A stretch of DNA of 64,000 nt, from the NCBI RefSeq assembly GCF_009193175.1, contig NZ_VUKE01000001.1, forward strand, positions 187,089-251,088, given 5' to 3'. The notes beneath the pieces are model-generated. The model made no database searches. It was not told the DNA's origin and saw only the letters and a program-made list of their open reading frames with translations. The position numbers were made by a program, and so were the translations under genes. The number at the start of each line of letters is the position of its first letter. The first letter of the stretch is position 1. The stretch comes from Georgenia ruanii. GTDB lineage: Bacteria > Actinomycetota > Actinomycetes > Actinomycetales > Actinomycetaceae. This document shows positions 9,322-15,802 of this stretch, in pieces.

Positions 9322-10959
9322 TCACTCCGCGTCGTCGGCCTTGGCCTTGGTGGCGGCCTTCTTGGCGGGCGCCTTCTTCGCCGTGGCCTTCTTGGCCGGC
9401 GCCTCGGACGCGGTCTGCTCCTCGGCGGCGGTCTCCTTGGCGGAGGCCTTCTTCGCGGCGGTCTTCTTGGCCGGCGCCTCGGACTCCTCGGCGGCGTCGT
9501 CCTTCGCGGGCTTCTTCGCCGCGGCCTTCTTGGCCGGCGCCTTCTTCGGGGCGGCGGCCTCGTCGGCGGAGTCCGCCGACTCCGCGGAGTCGGCGGACTC
9601 CGGCGACTCTGCGGACTCCGGCGACCCGGCCTCGGCGGCCTCCGCCGCCGCGGCACCCTCGGGGCCGGCCGCGTCGAGCTCGTCGGAGCCGATGTACTCG
9701 CTGAGGTCGACGGCGTTGCCCTCGTTGTCCTTCACGCTCACCTGGCGCAGCGCCACCGCCAGGGCCTTGTTCCGGGCGATCTCGCCGGTGAAGGCGCCGA
9801 TCTGGCCGGTCTGCGCGGCGGCCTGGATGAACTGGTTCGGCTCCATGCCGTACTGCTGGGCGTTGCGGACGAGGAACTCGAGCAGCTCGTTCTGGGTCAC
9901 GCCCACTTCCAGCTGCTCGGCCAGGGTGTCGAGGAGGAGCTGCTCGCGCAGCAGGTCGGTGACCTCCTCGCGCACCTCCTCGCCGTGCGGGTCGTCCTCG
10001 GCCTTGCCCTCCGCCTCGAGGTGGCGCTTGATCTCGGCGTCGACGACGCCGGCCGGCACCGGGAAGTCGGTGGCCTCGCGCAGCTTCTCGAGGAGCACGT
10101 CGCGGGCCTGGACGGCGCGGTTGGCGGCCTTGTCGTTGCTGACCTGGGTGCGCAGGTCCGCGCGCAGCTCGTCGATGGTGTCGAACTCGGAGGCGAGCTG
10201 GGCGAACTCGTCGTCGGCGGCGGGCAGGTCCCGCTCCTTGACGGCGGTGGCGGTGACGGTGACGTCCGCGTCCTCGCCGGCGTGCTCGCCGCCGGCCAGC
10301 GCGGCCGTGAAGGTCTTCGTCTCGTCGGCGGAGGCGCCGATGAGCGCCTCGTCGAGGCCGTCGAGCATGTTGCCGGCGCCGATCTGGTAGGAGACGCCGG
10401 AGACGGAGTCCACCTCCTCGTCGCCGACCTTGGCGGACAGGTCGATGACGACGAAGTCGCCGTCCTGGATGGGCCGCTCGACGCCCACGAGCGAGCCGAA
10501 ACGCTCGCGCAGGGCCGTCAGGCGCTCCTCGACGTCCTCGTCGGCGACCTCGACGTCGTCGACGGTCACCTCCAGGCCGTCGAGCGCGGGAAGGGTGATC
10601 TCCGGGCGCACGTCCACCTCGGCCTCGAAGACCAGCTGGCCGCCGGGCTTGCCGGTGACCGCGGGGATCTCGGTGACGTTGATGCTGGGCTGGCCCAGGG
10701 GCTTGATGTCGGACTCGGCCACCGCCTGGCTGTAGAAGCCGGAGAGGGAGTCGTTGACGGCGTGCTCGATGACGGCGCCGCGCCCCACGCGCTGGTCCAG
10801 GATGCGGGGCGGGACCTTGCCCTTGCGGAAGCCAGGCACGTTGACCTGCTCCCCGATGTGGGAGTAGGCGTGGTCGAGGCTCGGCTTGAGCTCGTCGTAC
10901 GACACCTCCACGGTCAGCTTGACCCGGGTGGGCTCAAGGTTCTCGACGGCGCTCTTCAC
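9322..10959 (-). CDS. tig: Trigger factor with long Lys/Ala-rich C-terminal tail
   Basis: Ribosome-bound chaperone and peptidyl-prolyl isomerase. The N-terminal ribosome-binding domain carries the GFRKGKVP signature (VPGFRKGKVPPRI); the FKBP-like PPIase domain and helical arms follow. GTG at 10959 is chosen because the family begins xKSAVExLxPTR; another GTG five codons upstream lacks family support. At 545 residues it is about 100 longer than typical. The extra C-terminal stretch starts with acidic SPESAESPESADSAE repeats, then PAKKAxAKK repeats like a histone H1-type or mycobacterial HupB tail. Acidic-then-basic tails are seen in some actinobacterial trigger factors; function unknown. Confidence 0.93.
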   Translation of the reverse strand: MKSAVENLEPTRVKLTVEVSYDELKPSLDHAYSHIGEQVNVPGFRKGKVPPRILDQRVGRGAVIEHAVNDSLSGFYSQAVAESDIKPLGQPSINVTEIPAVTGKPGGQLVFEAEVDVRPEITLPALDGLEVTVDDVEVADEDVEERLTALRERFGSLVGVERPIQDGDFVVIDLSAKVGDEEVDSVSGVSYQIGAGNMLDGLDEALIGASADETKTFTAALAGGEHAGEDADVTVTATAVKERDLPAADDEFAQLASEFDTIDELRADLRTQVSNDKAANRAVQARDVLLEKLREATDFPVPAGVVDAEIKRHLEAEGKAEDDPHGEEVREEVTDLLREQLLLDTLAEQLEVGVTQNELLEFLVRNAQQYGMEPNQFIQAAAQTGQIGAFTGEIARNKALAVALRQVSVKDNEGNAVDLSEYIGSDELDAAGPEGAAAAEAAEAGSPESAESPESADSAESADSADEAAAPKKAPAKKAAAKKPAKDDAAEESEAPAKKTAAKKASAKETAAEEQTASEAPAKKATAKKAPAKKAATKAKADDAE

Positions 10960-11127
10960 TGCGGTGCACTCCACTCATCGGACGATCGGTCTGGGCCCGC
11001 CGGTGGCGGCGGGGACGTTCGGGGCCTGTCCGTTCGGCGGCAGACGTCGCGGTGGACAGACCGACCAATGGTAGGGCACGCGGCGGGCACGGGGCATCCT
11101 CGCCCCGCTCCCGCATCGGGTCCGCGC

Positions 11128-11226
11128 GACCCAGGCCGCGGCGGGGTCCAGCTCGCCGGCGGCTCAGGCCGCGGCAGGGTCCAGCTCGCCGGCGGCTCAG
11201 GCCGCGGCAGGGTCCAGCTCGCCGAC
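11128..11226. repeat. Three 33-base tandem repeats spanning a stop codon
   Basis: Copies at 11128-11160 (slightly diverged), 11161-11193 and 11194-11226, unit beginning GGCTCAGGCCGCGGCAGGGT and containing CCAGCTCGCC. The unit is 11 codons long on the minus strand and includes the TGA stop of the adjacent hypothetical gene, so two of the copies lie beyond the stop. It continues the VGELD-type coding repeats of that gene. Confidence 0.85.
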
Positions 11227-11544
11227 GGGCACCGCGGCGGGGTCGAGCTTCTCGGCGTCCAGCTCGCCGACGGCACGGACGGCGTCCAGCTCGCCGACGG
11301 CACGGACGGCGTCCAGCACCTCGGCGGCGGCCGCATCCGCGCGATCGCGCGCCACGAGGTCGGCGACGAACGGCAGCAGCTCCATGAGCTGCTCGGCGCG
11401 CGACGCCGCCGGCACGACGTCGAGGCTGGCCCGGGCGCCGACGTACTCGGCCCATTGGGCGGGGCTGATGCCCCGGAAGTAGTAGGTCCCCGCCACCAGG
11501 CGGTCGACCTCCTCGGCGTCATATCGGTCATCGGTCGTCAGCAC
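11197..11544 (-). CDS. Hypothetical helical protein with VGELD repeats at its C-terminus
   Basis: Not recognised. 115 residues; the first 70 form an amphipathic helical region (DAEEVDRLVAGTYYFRG, then PAQWAEYVGARASLD). The last third is repetitive: AVRAVGELD twice (27-base DNA repeats at 11257-11283 and 11284-11310), then DAEKLDPAAVPVGELDPAAA. The GTG start at 11544 is chosen because the preceding in-frame sequence is arginine-rich shadow. The stop codon lies inside a further 33-base repeat array that runs on downstream. It is divergent from the HTH gene at 11664, with 119 bases between the starts, which suggests a shared regulatory region. Copy-number change in the repeats would alter protein length. 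Confidence 0.6.
   Translation of the reverse strand: MLTTDDRYDAEEVDRLVAGTYYFRGISPAQWAEYVGARASLDVVPAASRAEQLMELLPFVADLVARDRADAAAAEVLDAVRAVGELDAVRAVGELDAEKLDPAAVPVGELDPAAA
11257..11310. repeat. Two perfect 27-base tandem repeats inside the hypothetical gene
   Basis: Unit GTCCAGCTCGCCGACGGCAC plus GGACGGC, at 11257-11283 and 11284-11310. They encode the nine-residue AVRAVGELD repeat on the minus strand and share the CCAGCTCGCC core with the neighbouring 33-base repeats. Confidence 0.85.
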
Positions 11545-11663
11545 GTGCCGGAGCCTACGAAGGAGCCGGCACGTCCGCGACCGGAACGACGCCGCGACCG
11601 AGCCCCGGCCGACGGCCGCGCCGTTCGGGTGGCGGACCCGCCAACAATGGGGAGGATGTCTAT

Positions 11664-12131
11664 ATGGACCTAGATCGTCAAATACGGCCGCTCGACATGG
11701 AGGTCGGCGACCTGGTGGAGCAGGTCCGCACGACGCCACCCCCGTCCGACCCCCGCGAGGCCGACGAGCTCAGCCTCTTCCTCGACCGCCATCAGGACGA
11801 GCCCATCGCCCTGACCGGGTTCGACGGCGAGCAGCTTCCCGTCTCGCCGGAGGTGCGCCAGGTGCTGGCCCAGGCGGCCCTGGCGCTGCGCGAGGGGCGC
11901 GCGGTGTCGGTGCTGTCGATCGCGCAGCGCTTCACGCTGCGCCAGGCCGGGGCCCTGCTGGGCCTGGACCGCACGGCCCTGCTCGACCTCGTCGCCGACG
12001 GCGAGATCCCGGTCGGCCCCGACGGCAGGATCGCGCTGTCGGACCTCGCCGCCCACCACGAACGTCGCCGGGTCGCCTACCTCGCGCACCTCGAAGAGGT
12101 GGCCCGCCAGGCCCTCAAGAACGCCTCCTGA
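11664..12131 (+). CDS. Small HTH DNA-binding protein (excisionase-fold, antitoxin-like)
   Basis: 155 residues. The centre (SVLSIAQRFTLRQAGALLGL, then DRTALLDLVADGEIPVG) is a MerR/excisionase-type winged helix: helix, turn, recognition helix, then the wing GEIPVGPDGRIALSDLAAH. Such proteins in actinobacteria are often antitoxins paired with a downstream PIN-domain toxin; here the next gene (whiB) is 308 bases away and no PIN gene is seen, so it is an orphan or it controls the divergent hypothetical gene. The start is supported by GGGGAGG eight bases before ATG. The N-terminal half (residues 1-70) is acidic and of unknown role. Confidence 0.7.
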   Translation: MDLDRQIRPLDMEVGDLVEQVRTTPPPSDPREADELSLFLDRHQDEPIALTGFDGEQLPVSPEVRQVLAQAALALREGRAVSVLSIAQRFTLRQAGALLGLDRTALLDLVADGEIPVGPDGRIALSDLAAHHERRRVAYLAHLEEVARQALKNAS

Positions 12132-12439
12132 CACCGGCGCCGCCCGACGAGGCTCGGGGTCGGCGCGCCGGAGCCAGGGCGGAGACCGGCGGGCGGCGCC
12201 ACGGCGGCGACCGGCCCGGGTCGCGGAGAGGTGCGCCACGGCGCCGTGCGCCCGGCGGGCAGCGCCGCCTGCGCAGGCCGCGAAGCGCCTTCGCTGACGC
12301 GGTTGGGGACGCTTGGCGACGCTTGTTGCTCATTTTCGATTCAAGTATTCCGTGAACTCGATCACCCCGGTTACCGTCACTTGTAGCCAAGGCGCACGCC
12401 GCACCCCGCGGCGCGCCGCACGTGCTGCAGGAGGACGTC
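12132..12439. promoter_or_regulatory. Long intergenic region upstream of whiB4-like gene
   Basis: 308 bases with no plausible gene. The first half is very GC-rich; the region 12322-12375 is unusually AT-rich for this window and ends in a pyrimidine-poor leader before AGGAGG. The pocket (TTGTTG at 12323 and TATTCC at 12346) is a likely promoter for the whiB gene, but the exact elements cannot be fixed by eye. A leader of up to about 90 bases would result. Confidence 0.4.
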
Positions 12440-12766
12440 ATGAGGGACCAGTCGTGGGCCGCGCACGCGGCATGCGCGCAGGGTGAGCCGGACACGCTCT
12501 TCGTGCGGGGCGCGGCGCAGCGCTCCGCACGCGAGGTCTGCTTCGGCTGCCCGGTGCGCCGCGAGTGCCTGGCCGACGCGCTCGACTCGGAGACCGAGTT
12601 CGGAGTCTGGGGCGGTATGACCGAGCGCGAGCGGCGCGCCCTGCTCCGCAGACATCCGGAGGTCACCGACTGGGCGGCCTGGCTGGACGAGCAGGGCGAG
12701 GAGATCATCGCCACGCCGCTGCGCCGCGCGCGCCGGGCGAGCAGCGTCGCCTACGCCAGGGTCTGA
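12440..12766 (+). CDS. WhiB-family iron-sulfur transcription factor (WhiB4-like)
   Basis: Actinobacteria-specific [4Fe-4S] regulator that senses redox or nitric oxide and acts with the primary sigma factor. 108 residues. Four cysteines bind the cluster: one in HAACAQ, then the VCFGCPVRREC cluster (C-x2-C-x5-C). The GVWGG turn and the basic C-terminus (LRRARRASS) are present. The stretches DTLFVRGAAQR and FGVWGGMTERERRALLRRHPE closely resemble M. tuberculosis WhiB4 (Rv3681c), so a role in oxidative-stress control is inferred. ATG at 12440 follows AGGAGG with five bases of spacing; an upstream in-frame GTG is less well supported. Confidence 0.92.
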   Translation: MRDQSWAAHAACAQGEPDTLFVRGAAQRSAREVCFGCPVRRECLADALDSETEFGVWGGMTERERRALLRRHPEVTDWAAWLDEQGEEIIATPLRRARRASSVAYARV

Positions 12767-12810
12767 CGGCGGCCCCGGGACGGGACGGAGGGCCTACACG
12801 GGGGTCCGAT

Positions 12811-12835
12811 TCCTGCAGTTTCATCGGCTGCAGGA
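12811..12835 (+). promoter_or_regulatory. Hairpin that pairs with the ribosome-binding site of the next gene
   Basis: Arms TCCTGCAG (12811-12818) and CTGCAGGA (12828-12835) with a nine-base loop. The right arm contains the first four bases of the AGGAGG Shine-Dalgarno at 12832-12837 of the membrane protein gene starting at 12844. If it folds in RNA it would limit translation initiation. Confidence 0.45.
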
Positions 12836-12843
12836 GGTTTGCC

Positions 12844-13428
12844 ATGGTCCATACGATGAGGCCCCCGTTCGCGGCGCCGTTCGGCGCCATCGTGAAGCAC
12901 ACCGAGGCCCGCACCGCGATCGCCGTGGTCCCCCCGGCCATCGGCGACGCCGCCCTGCGCCGGGTCCAGGCCCGGCTCCTGTGGGACGAGTCCCTCACCC
13001 GGGTGCTGGTCGAGGTCGCCGTCGTCGGCACGGTGCTCATCGGCGCCACGCTCGTGGGAACCGTCAGCGGTGCCACCTGGCTCTCGTTGCTGGTGATGGC
13101 CGGCGTCGGGGTGTGGATATTCGCCACGGGCTTCGGAACCGACGCCCCGGGCCCGATCGGCCGGGCCCTCGCCCCCCACCTCTCGGGGGAGGCAGCGGCG
13201 GCGTACGGGCAGGTCGTCCGCGTGACCCTGTCCCACAGGTCGCCCGCGGGCCGGGAGCTGGCCGAGGCGCTCGTCGCCGTCGCCACCACGCCGCTGCCGG
13301 ACACCGCCGAGGAGCTGGTCCGCTTCGAGACCGCGGCCGCCGTGCGGCAGCTCGCCGAGGACACCGGCGCCGCGGCGGCGGCCGCGCACCACCTGCGGCA
13401 CCTGGCCGGGCACGCCCAGCTGGTCTGA
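12844..13428 (+). CDS. Hypothetical membrane protein, two TM segments
   Basis: Not recognised. 194 residues. Two adjacent hydrophobic helices (VAVVGTVLIGATLVGTVSG and WLSLLVMAGVGVWIFATGF, about residues 58-98) separate a 55-residue N-terminal part from a mostly helical C-terminal cytoplasmic region rich in Ala and Glu. ATG follows AGGAGG with six bases of spacing, and the site lies in a possible hairpin. The gene follows whiB by 77 bases on the same strand. Nothing indicates function. Confidence 0.7.
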   Translation: MVHTMRPPFAAPFGAIVKHTEARTAIAVVPPAIGDAALRRVQARLLWDESLTRVLVEVAVVGTVLIGATLVGTVSGATWLSLLVMAGVGVWIFATGFGTDAPGPIGRALAPHLSGEAAAAYGQVVRVTLSHRSPAGRELAEALVAVATTPLPDTAEELVRFETAAAVRQLAEDTGAAAAAAHHLRHLAGHAQLV

Positions 13429-13506
13429 CGGGCCCCTCGCTGCCACGGAAACTGGCGGCGGGCGTCCCGACGTGCGCGATCGCCGTGCGTCGCTACGTTG
13501 ACGACC

Positions 13507-13698
13507 ATGACGACGCCACCCCAGGAAGCACTGCCGACGCCGTCTCCCGCCGGCCTCGACGGCGCCGCCGTGGTCACCATGCAGGACTTCACGCTGTCGC
13601 TCCTGCTGTGGACCGGGGCGCTGGTCACCCTGGCCGCCCTGATGGTGGTCGGGGGCTGGTGGCTCGTCCGCCGCCGCCGGAGCGTTGAGGAGCCGTGA
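13507..13698 (+). CDS. Small single-pass membrane protein
   Basis: Not recognised. 63 residues: a Pro/Ala-rich N-terminus, one strong transmembrane helix (LLLWTGALVTLAALMVVGGW), then the basic anchor RRRRSVEEP. No Shine-Dalgarno is present; TACGTT at 13494-13499 lies seven bases before ATG, fitting a leaderless promoter. An in-frame TTG three codons earlier is possible but less likely. Codon bias (G/C third positions) supports it being real. Confidence 0.55.
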   Translation: MTTPPQEALPTPSPAGLDGAAVVTMQDFTLSLLLWTGALVTLAALMVVGGWWLVRRRRSVEEP

Positions 13699-14026
13699 CG
13701 GCGCGAAAGCACGTCAGCTGCTGAGTGCCGCTCCGGGCGCCCACGCCGCCCGCGCCGCCACGCGGATCAGTGCGGTCCTCGCCGGCGGGGTCATGATCCG
13801 CGGTTCGGCACCGCTAGCCTGGGGAGGCTCCGCCTCGGGCCCTCACCGTCGGCGGCGGCATCGCACCGCTGGTCATCGACGCGCCCAGATGGTCGGCGCC
13901 GGGTGGTCGCTGCACAGCCGTGACACACGCCGCGCCAGCCGGCACGAGGCGCCGGCGCAGGCGCCACCGTTGTTACGCATCACTCGCAGGTGAAGGGCCG
14001 ACCGGCCCACGAGCAGAGAGGGACCC
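13699..14026. other. Gene-free interval
   Basis: 328 bases. Short frames here lack family features and normal codon use. A small GC-rich inverted repeat (GGCGCCGGCGCAGGCGCC) lies near 13950. The interval presumably contains the promoter of the DUF4190 gene at 14027, whose ribosome-binding site is AGAGAGGGA. Nothing else is seen. Confidence 0.5.
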
Positions 14027-14404
14027 ATGTCCGAGATCCACCAGGACCCGTCGACCACGCCGGGGCACGGCTACCAGCCGCCGGCGCCGTACGGGCAGCA
14101 GGCTCCCCAGTGGGGCCACGGCGCGCCGGTCGCCCCGCCGGCCTACGGGTACTCCGCTCAGGCGGAACAGGCTCGGAAGGCCGAGCAGCTGTCCCTCATC
14201 TTCGGCATCCTCGCCCTCCTCGTCTTCGGGCTGGTGTTCGGCCCGCTGGCGCTGCGGCAGGCGAGGAAGGCGGAGGCGGCGGGAGGCAGCGCCACCGCCG
14301 GGAAGGTGCTCGGGTGGATCGGGCTCGCCTGCTCGATCGTCGGCCTGGTCGTCTTCGGCATCCTCGCCGGCGGCATCGTCATCGCCGGCAGCGGCGGCTA
14401 CTGA
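14027..14404 (+). CDS. DUF4190-type membrane protein
   Basis: 125 residues. A Pro/Gln/Tyr-rich cytoplasmic N-terminus (PPAPYGQQAPQWGHGAP) precedes two transmembrane helices (LSLIFGILALLVFGLVFG and IGLACSIVGLVVFGILAGG) joined by a loop with LALRQARKAEAAGG. The loop pattern G-x-x-A-x-x-x-A-x-x with K-V-L-G-W-I-G-L is the DUF4190 signature, widespread in actinobacteria, of unknown function. ATG is preceded by AGAGAGGGA. No linked partner is seen; tRNA genes follow. Confidence 0.8.
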   Translation: MSEIHQDPSTTPGHGYQPPAPYGQQAPQWGHGAPVAPPAYGYSAQAEQARKAEQLSLIFGILALLVFGLVFGPLALRQARKAEAAGGSATAGKVLGWIGLACSIVGLVVFGILAGGIVIAGSGGY

Positions 14405-14497
14405 CCGGCCCGAGAAGCCGACCCGTCAGCGTTCGCGCTGAGCGTTCAGCCCTCGGGTGGCGAGGGGCCGCCACCCAGCATGGTCTGCGGCCCCTCG

Positions 14498-14574
14498 TGG
14501 TCGGGATGGACGGATTCGAACCGACGACCTTCCGCTCCCAAAGCGGACGCGCTACCAAGCTGCGCCACATCCCG
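14498..14574 (-). tRNA. tRNA-Pro (anticodon UGG)
   Basis: Reads CGGGATGTGGCGCAGCTTGG from position 14574. Seven-base acceptor stem CGGGATG/CATCCCG, D-arm, anticodon stem TCCGC/GCGGA with loop TTTGGGA (anticodon TGG), T-loop TTCGAAT, and an encoded 3' CCA (14500-14498). All arms pair correctly. Confidence 0.95.
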
Positions 14575-14703
14575 TTGCGCCACGTCGGGCGCCGCCGTGA
14601 TTCTACGGTGCCCGGGGCGCTGCCTGGACCGGCTCCCCCGACGCCCGATTGCGGGCCGGGGCCCCGGCTGTGGTTACAATCCGTGTGCGGCTCGTTCGTC
14701 CGC

Positions 14704-14777
14704 GCGGGTGTAGCTCAATGGTAGAGCCTCTGCCTTCCAAGCAGATGGTGCCAGTTCGATTCTGGTCACCCGCTCCA
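14704..14777 (+). tRNA. tRNA-Gly (anticodon UCC)
   Basis: Acceptor stem GCGGGTG/CACCCGC, anticodon stem TCTGC/GCAGA with loop CTTCCAA (anticodon TCC), T-loop TTCGATT, discriminator T and an encoded CCA at 14775-14777. A hairpin follows within three bases. Confidence 0.95.
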
Positions 14778-14779
14778 TC

Positions 14780-14804
14780 GCCCCGGCCACATGGCCGGGG
14801 CTTT
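14780..14804 (+). terminator. Terminator of tRNA-Gly
   Basis: Nine-base stem GCCCCGGCC/GGCCGGGGC with ACAT loop, followed by TTTGTTGT. One of the few intrinsic terminators in this window with a T-rich tail. Confidence 0.85.
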
Positions 14805-14852
14805 GTTGTGTCGGTGGGCCATGCGCCGCCGGAGCCCTGCCGCCGGCAGGTA

Positions 14853-14893
14853 CGCACGAGCCCCCTCACCTGTTCGGTGAGGGGGCTCGTGCG
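14853..14893 (-). terminator. Terminator of rpmF
   Basis: Perfect 18-base stem with a five-base loop (TGTTC on the plus strand), 17 bases beyond the rpmF stop. It also lies in the path of plus-strand transcription from tRNA-Gly, so it may act in both directions. Confidence 0.8.
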
Positions 14894-14910
14894 CGGGTTG
14901 CGTGTCGGGG

Positions 14911-15078
14911 TCAGCCCTCGACCAGCATGCCCTTCTGGTAAGCCTTGGCGAGCCGCCGCGGCACCTTCACCTCGCGGCCCTGAACGCGGACGGCGACGAG
15001 CTCGGTCAGCTCCGCCTTCCACTGGGACCGGCGAGAGCGGGTGTTGCTGCGGGACATCTTGCGCTTCGGAACTGCCAT
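14911..15078 (-). CDS. rpmF: 50S ribosomal protein L32, cysteine-free form
   Basis: 55 residues starting [20 protein letters not shown], the L32 N-terminal signature. The usual zinc-ribbon cysteines are absent; the C-terminal half reads [20 protein letters not shown]. It is therefore a zinc-independent (C-minus) L32. AAGGAG lies ten bases before the ATG. It sits 135 bases downstream of rpmE2 on the same strand, close to two other cysteine-free ribosomal protein genes, which suggests shared zinc-responsive control. A strong terminator follows. Confidence 0.93.
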   Translation of the reverse strand: MAVPKRKMSRSNTRSRRSQWKAELTELVAVRVQGREVKVPRRLAKAYQKGMLVEG

Positions 15079-15146
15079 GCCCTTGCCGCTCCTTCCGTCA
15101 GTAGGGGTTAATTGCCGACGCCTAGCCTCCCATGAGAAGGGGACGC

Positions 15147-15189
15147 GCGGCCAACCTGAGCATCCTACAGCAGGTGTGACGTTGGCCGC
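15147..15189 (-). terminator. Possible terminator after rpmE2
   Basis: GCGGCCAAC (15147-15155) pairs with GTTGGCCGC (15181-15189) around a 25-base loop that itself contains a CCTG/CAGG mini-stem. It lies 25 bases past the rpmE2 stop, between rpmE2 and rpmF. The large loop makes a terminator role uncertain; attenuation ahead of rpmF is an alternative. Confidence 0.4.
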
Positions 15190-15213
15190 CGCGCCCCCGG
15201 GGCGTCGCCTGCG

Positions 15214-15468
15214 TCACTTCCGCTCGCGGGTGCCGTAGCGCTGGCGGAACTTCTCCACGCGGCCGGCGGTGTCCACCACGCGCGACCGGCCGGTGTAGAA
15301 GGGGTGCGAGGCGGAGGAGATGTCGACGTCGACCACCGGGTAGGTGTTGCCGTCCTCCCACTCGATCGTCTTGTCCGAGCGCAGCGTGGACCTGGTGAGG
15401 AAGGTGAAGTCTGCGGCGGCGTCACGGAAGACGACCGGGCCGTAGGCCGGGTGGATGTTCTGCTTCAT
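15214..15468 (-). CDS. rpmE2: 50S ribosomal protein L31 type B (zinc-independent)
   Basis: 84 residues beginning [16 protein letters not shown]. The CxxC pair of zinc-binding L31 is missing, and the protein has the longer type B core ([16 protein letters not shown]) and the HPFYTG motif. Type B L31 replaces the zinc form under zinc starvation in Streptomyces and Bacillus and is repressed by Zur. Start: GAGGAG seven bases upstream. It lies 41 bases after rpmG, so the two form an operon. Confidence 0.95.
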   Translation of the reverse strand: MKQNIHPAYGPVVFRDAAADFTFLTRSTLRSDKTIEWEDGNTYPVVDVDISSASHPFYTGRSRVVDTAGRVEKFRQRYGTRERK

Positions 15469-15509
15469 GGCTACTCCTCTGTCCTTGACGACGGCGGCGA
15501 CCGCCCCGC

Positions 15510-15677
15510 TCAGCGCTCCTCGCGGAACGCCACGTGCCGGCGCGCGACGGGGTCGAACTTGCGCAGCACGAGGCGGTCGGGGTTGTTCCGCCGGCTCTTG
15601 CGGGTGACGTAGGTGTGCCCGGTCCCGGCGGTGGACCGCAGCTTGATCACGGGCCGAAGCTCGGTACGACTGGCCAA
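15510..15677 (-). CDS. rpmG: 50S ribosomal protein L33, cysteine-free form, TTG start
   Basis: 55 residues. The body ([20 protein letters not shown] ... [19 protein letters not shown]) is the actinobacterial cysteine-free L33 that needs no zinc. Family members begin M-A-x-x-x-ELRP, which places the start at TTG (15677), with GGTGAGG six bases before it. An in-frame GTG four codons upstream is the alternative. Together with rpmE2 and rpmF it forms a set of zinc-free paralogues. A palindrome resembling a Zur operator lies 32-46 bases upstream of the start. Confidence 0.9.
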   Translation of the reverse strand: MASRTELRPVIKLRSTAGTGHTYVTRKSRRNNPDRLVLRKFDPVARRHVAFREER

Positions 15678-15708
15678 CGCGCGCCTCACCTTCTTGTCTG
15701 CCCGCGGT

Positions 15709-15723
15709 CGAGAACCATTCTCG
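15709..15723. promoter_or_regulatory. Zur-box-like palindrome upstream of rpmG
   Basis: CGAGAA-CCA-TTCTCG, a perfect 6-base inverted repeat with a three-base spacer. It agrees at 10 of 15 positions with the actinobacterial Zur consensus TGAAAATCATTTTCA as I recall it. It is flanked by GCCCGC (15700-15705) and GCGGGC (15724-15729), so a hairpin is an alternative. Position fits repression of rpmG-rpmE2. Confidence 0.5.
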
Positions 15724-15802
15724 GCGGGCCTGTGGGTAGAACGCAGCCCGGCCGGGAACATTCCCCGGGCCGGGGCGCGGGACCGGGCGGGATACTGGCC
15801 CG

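Noticed and set aside
11128-11310. CRISPR array
   Set aside because: Repeats are directly adjacent with no unique spacers and lie in and beside a coding frame; no cas genes are present.
13685-13993. 102-codon plus-strand frame after the small membrane protein
   Set aside because: No ribosome-binding site, no domain, codon use atypical, and the frame overlaps the preceding stop region.
14498-14777. Integrated element at tRNA-Pro or tRNA-Gly
   Set aside because: No integrase, no direct repeat of the tRNA end, and the genes on both sides are core genes.
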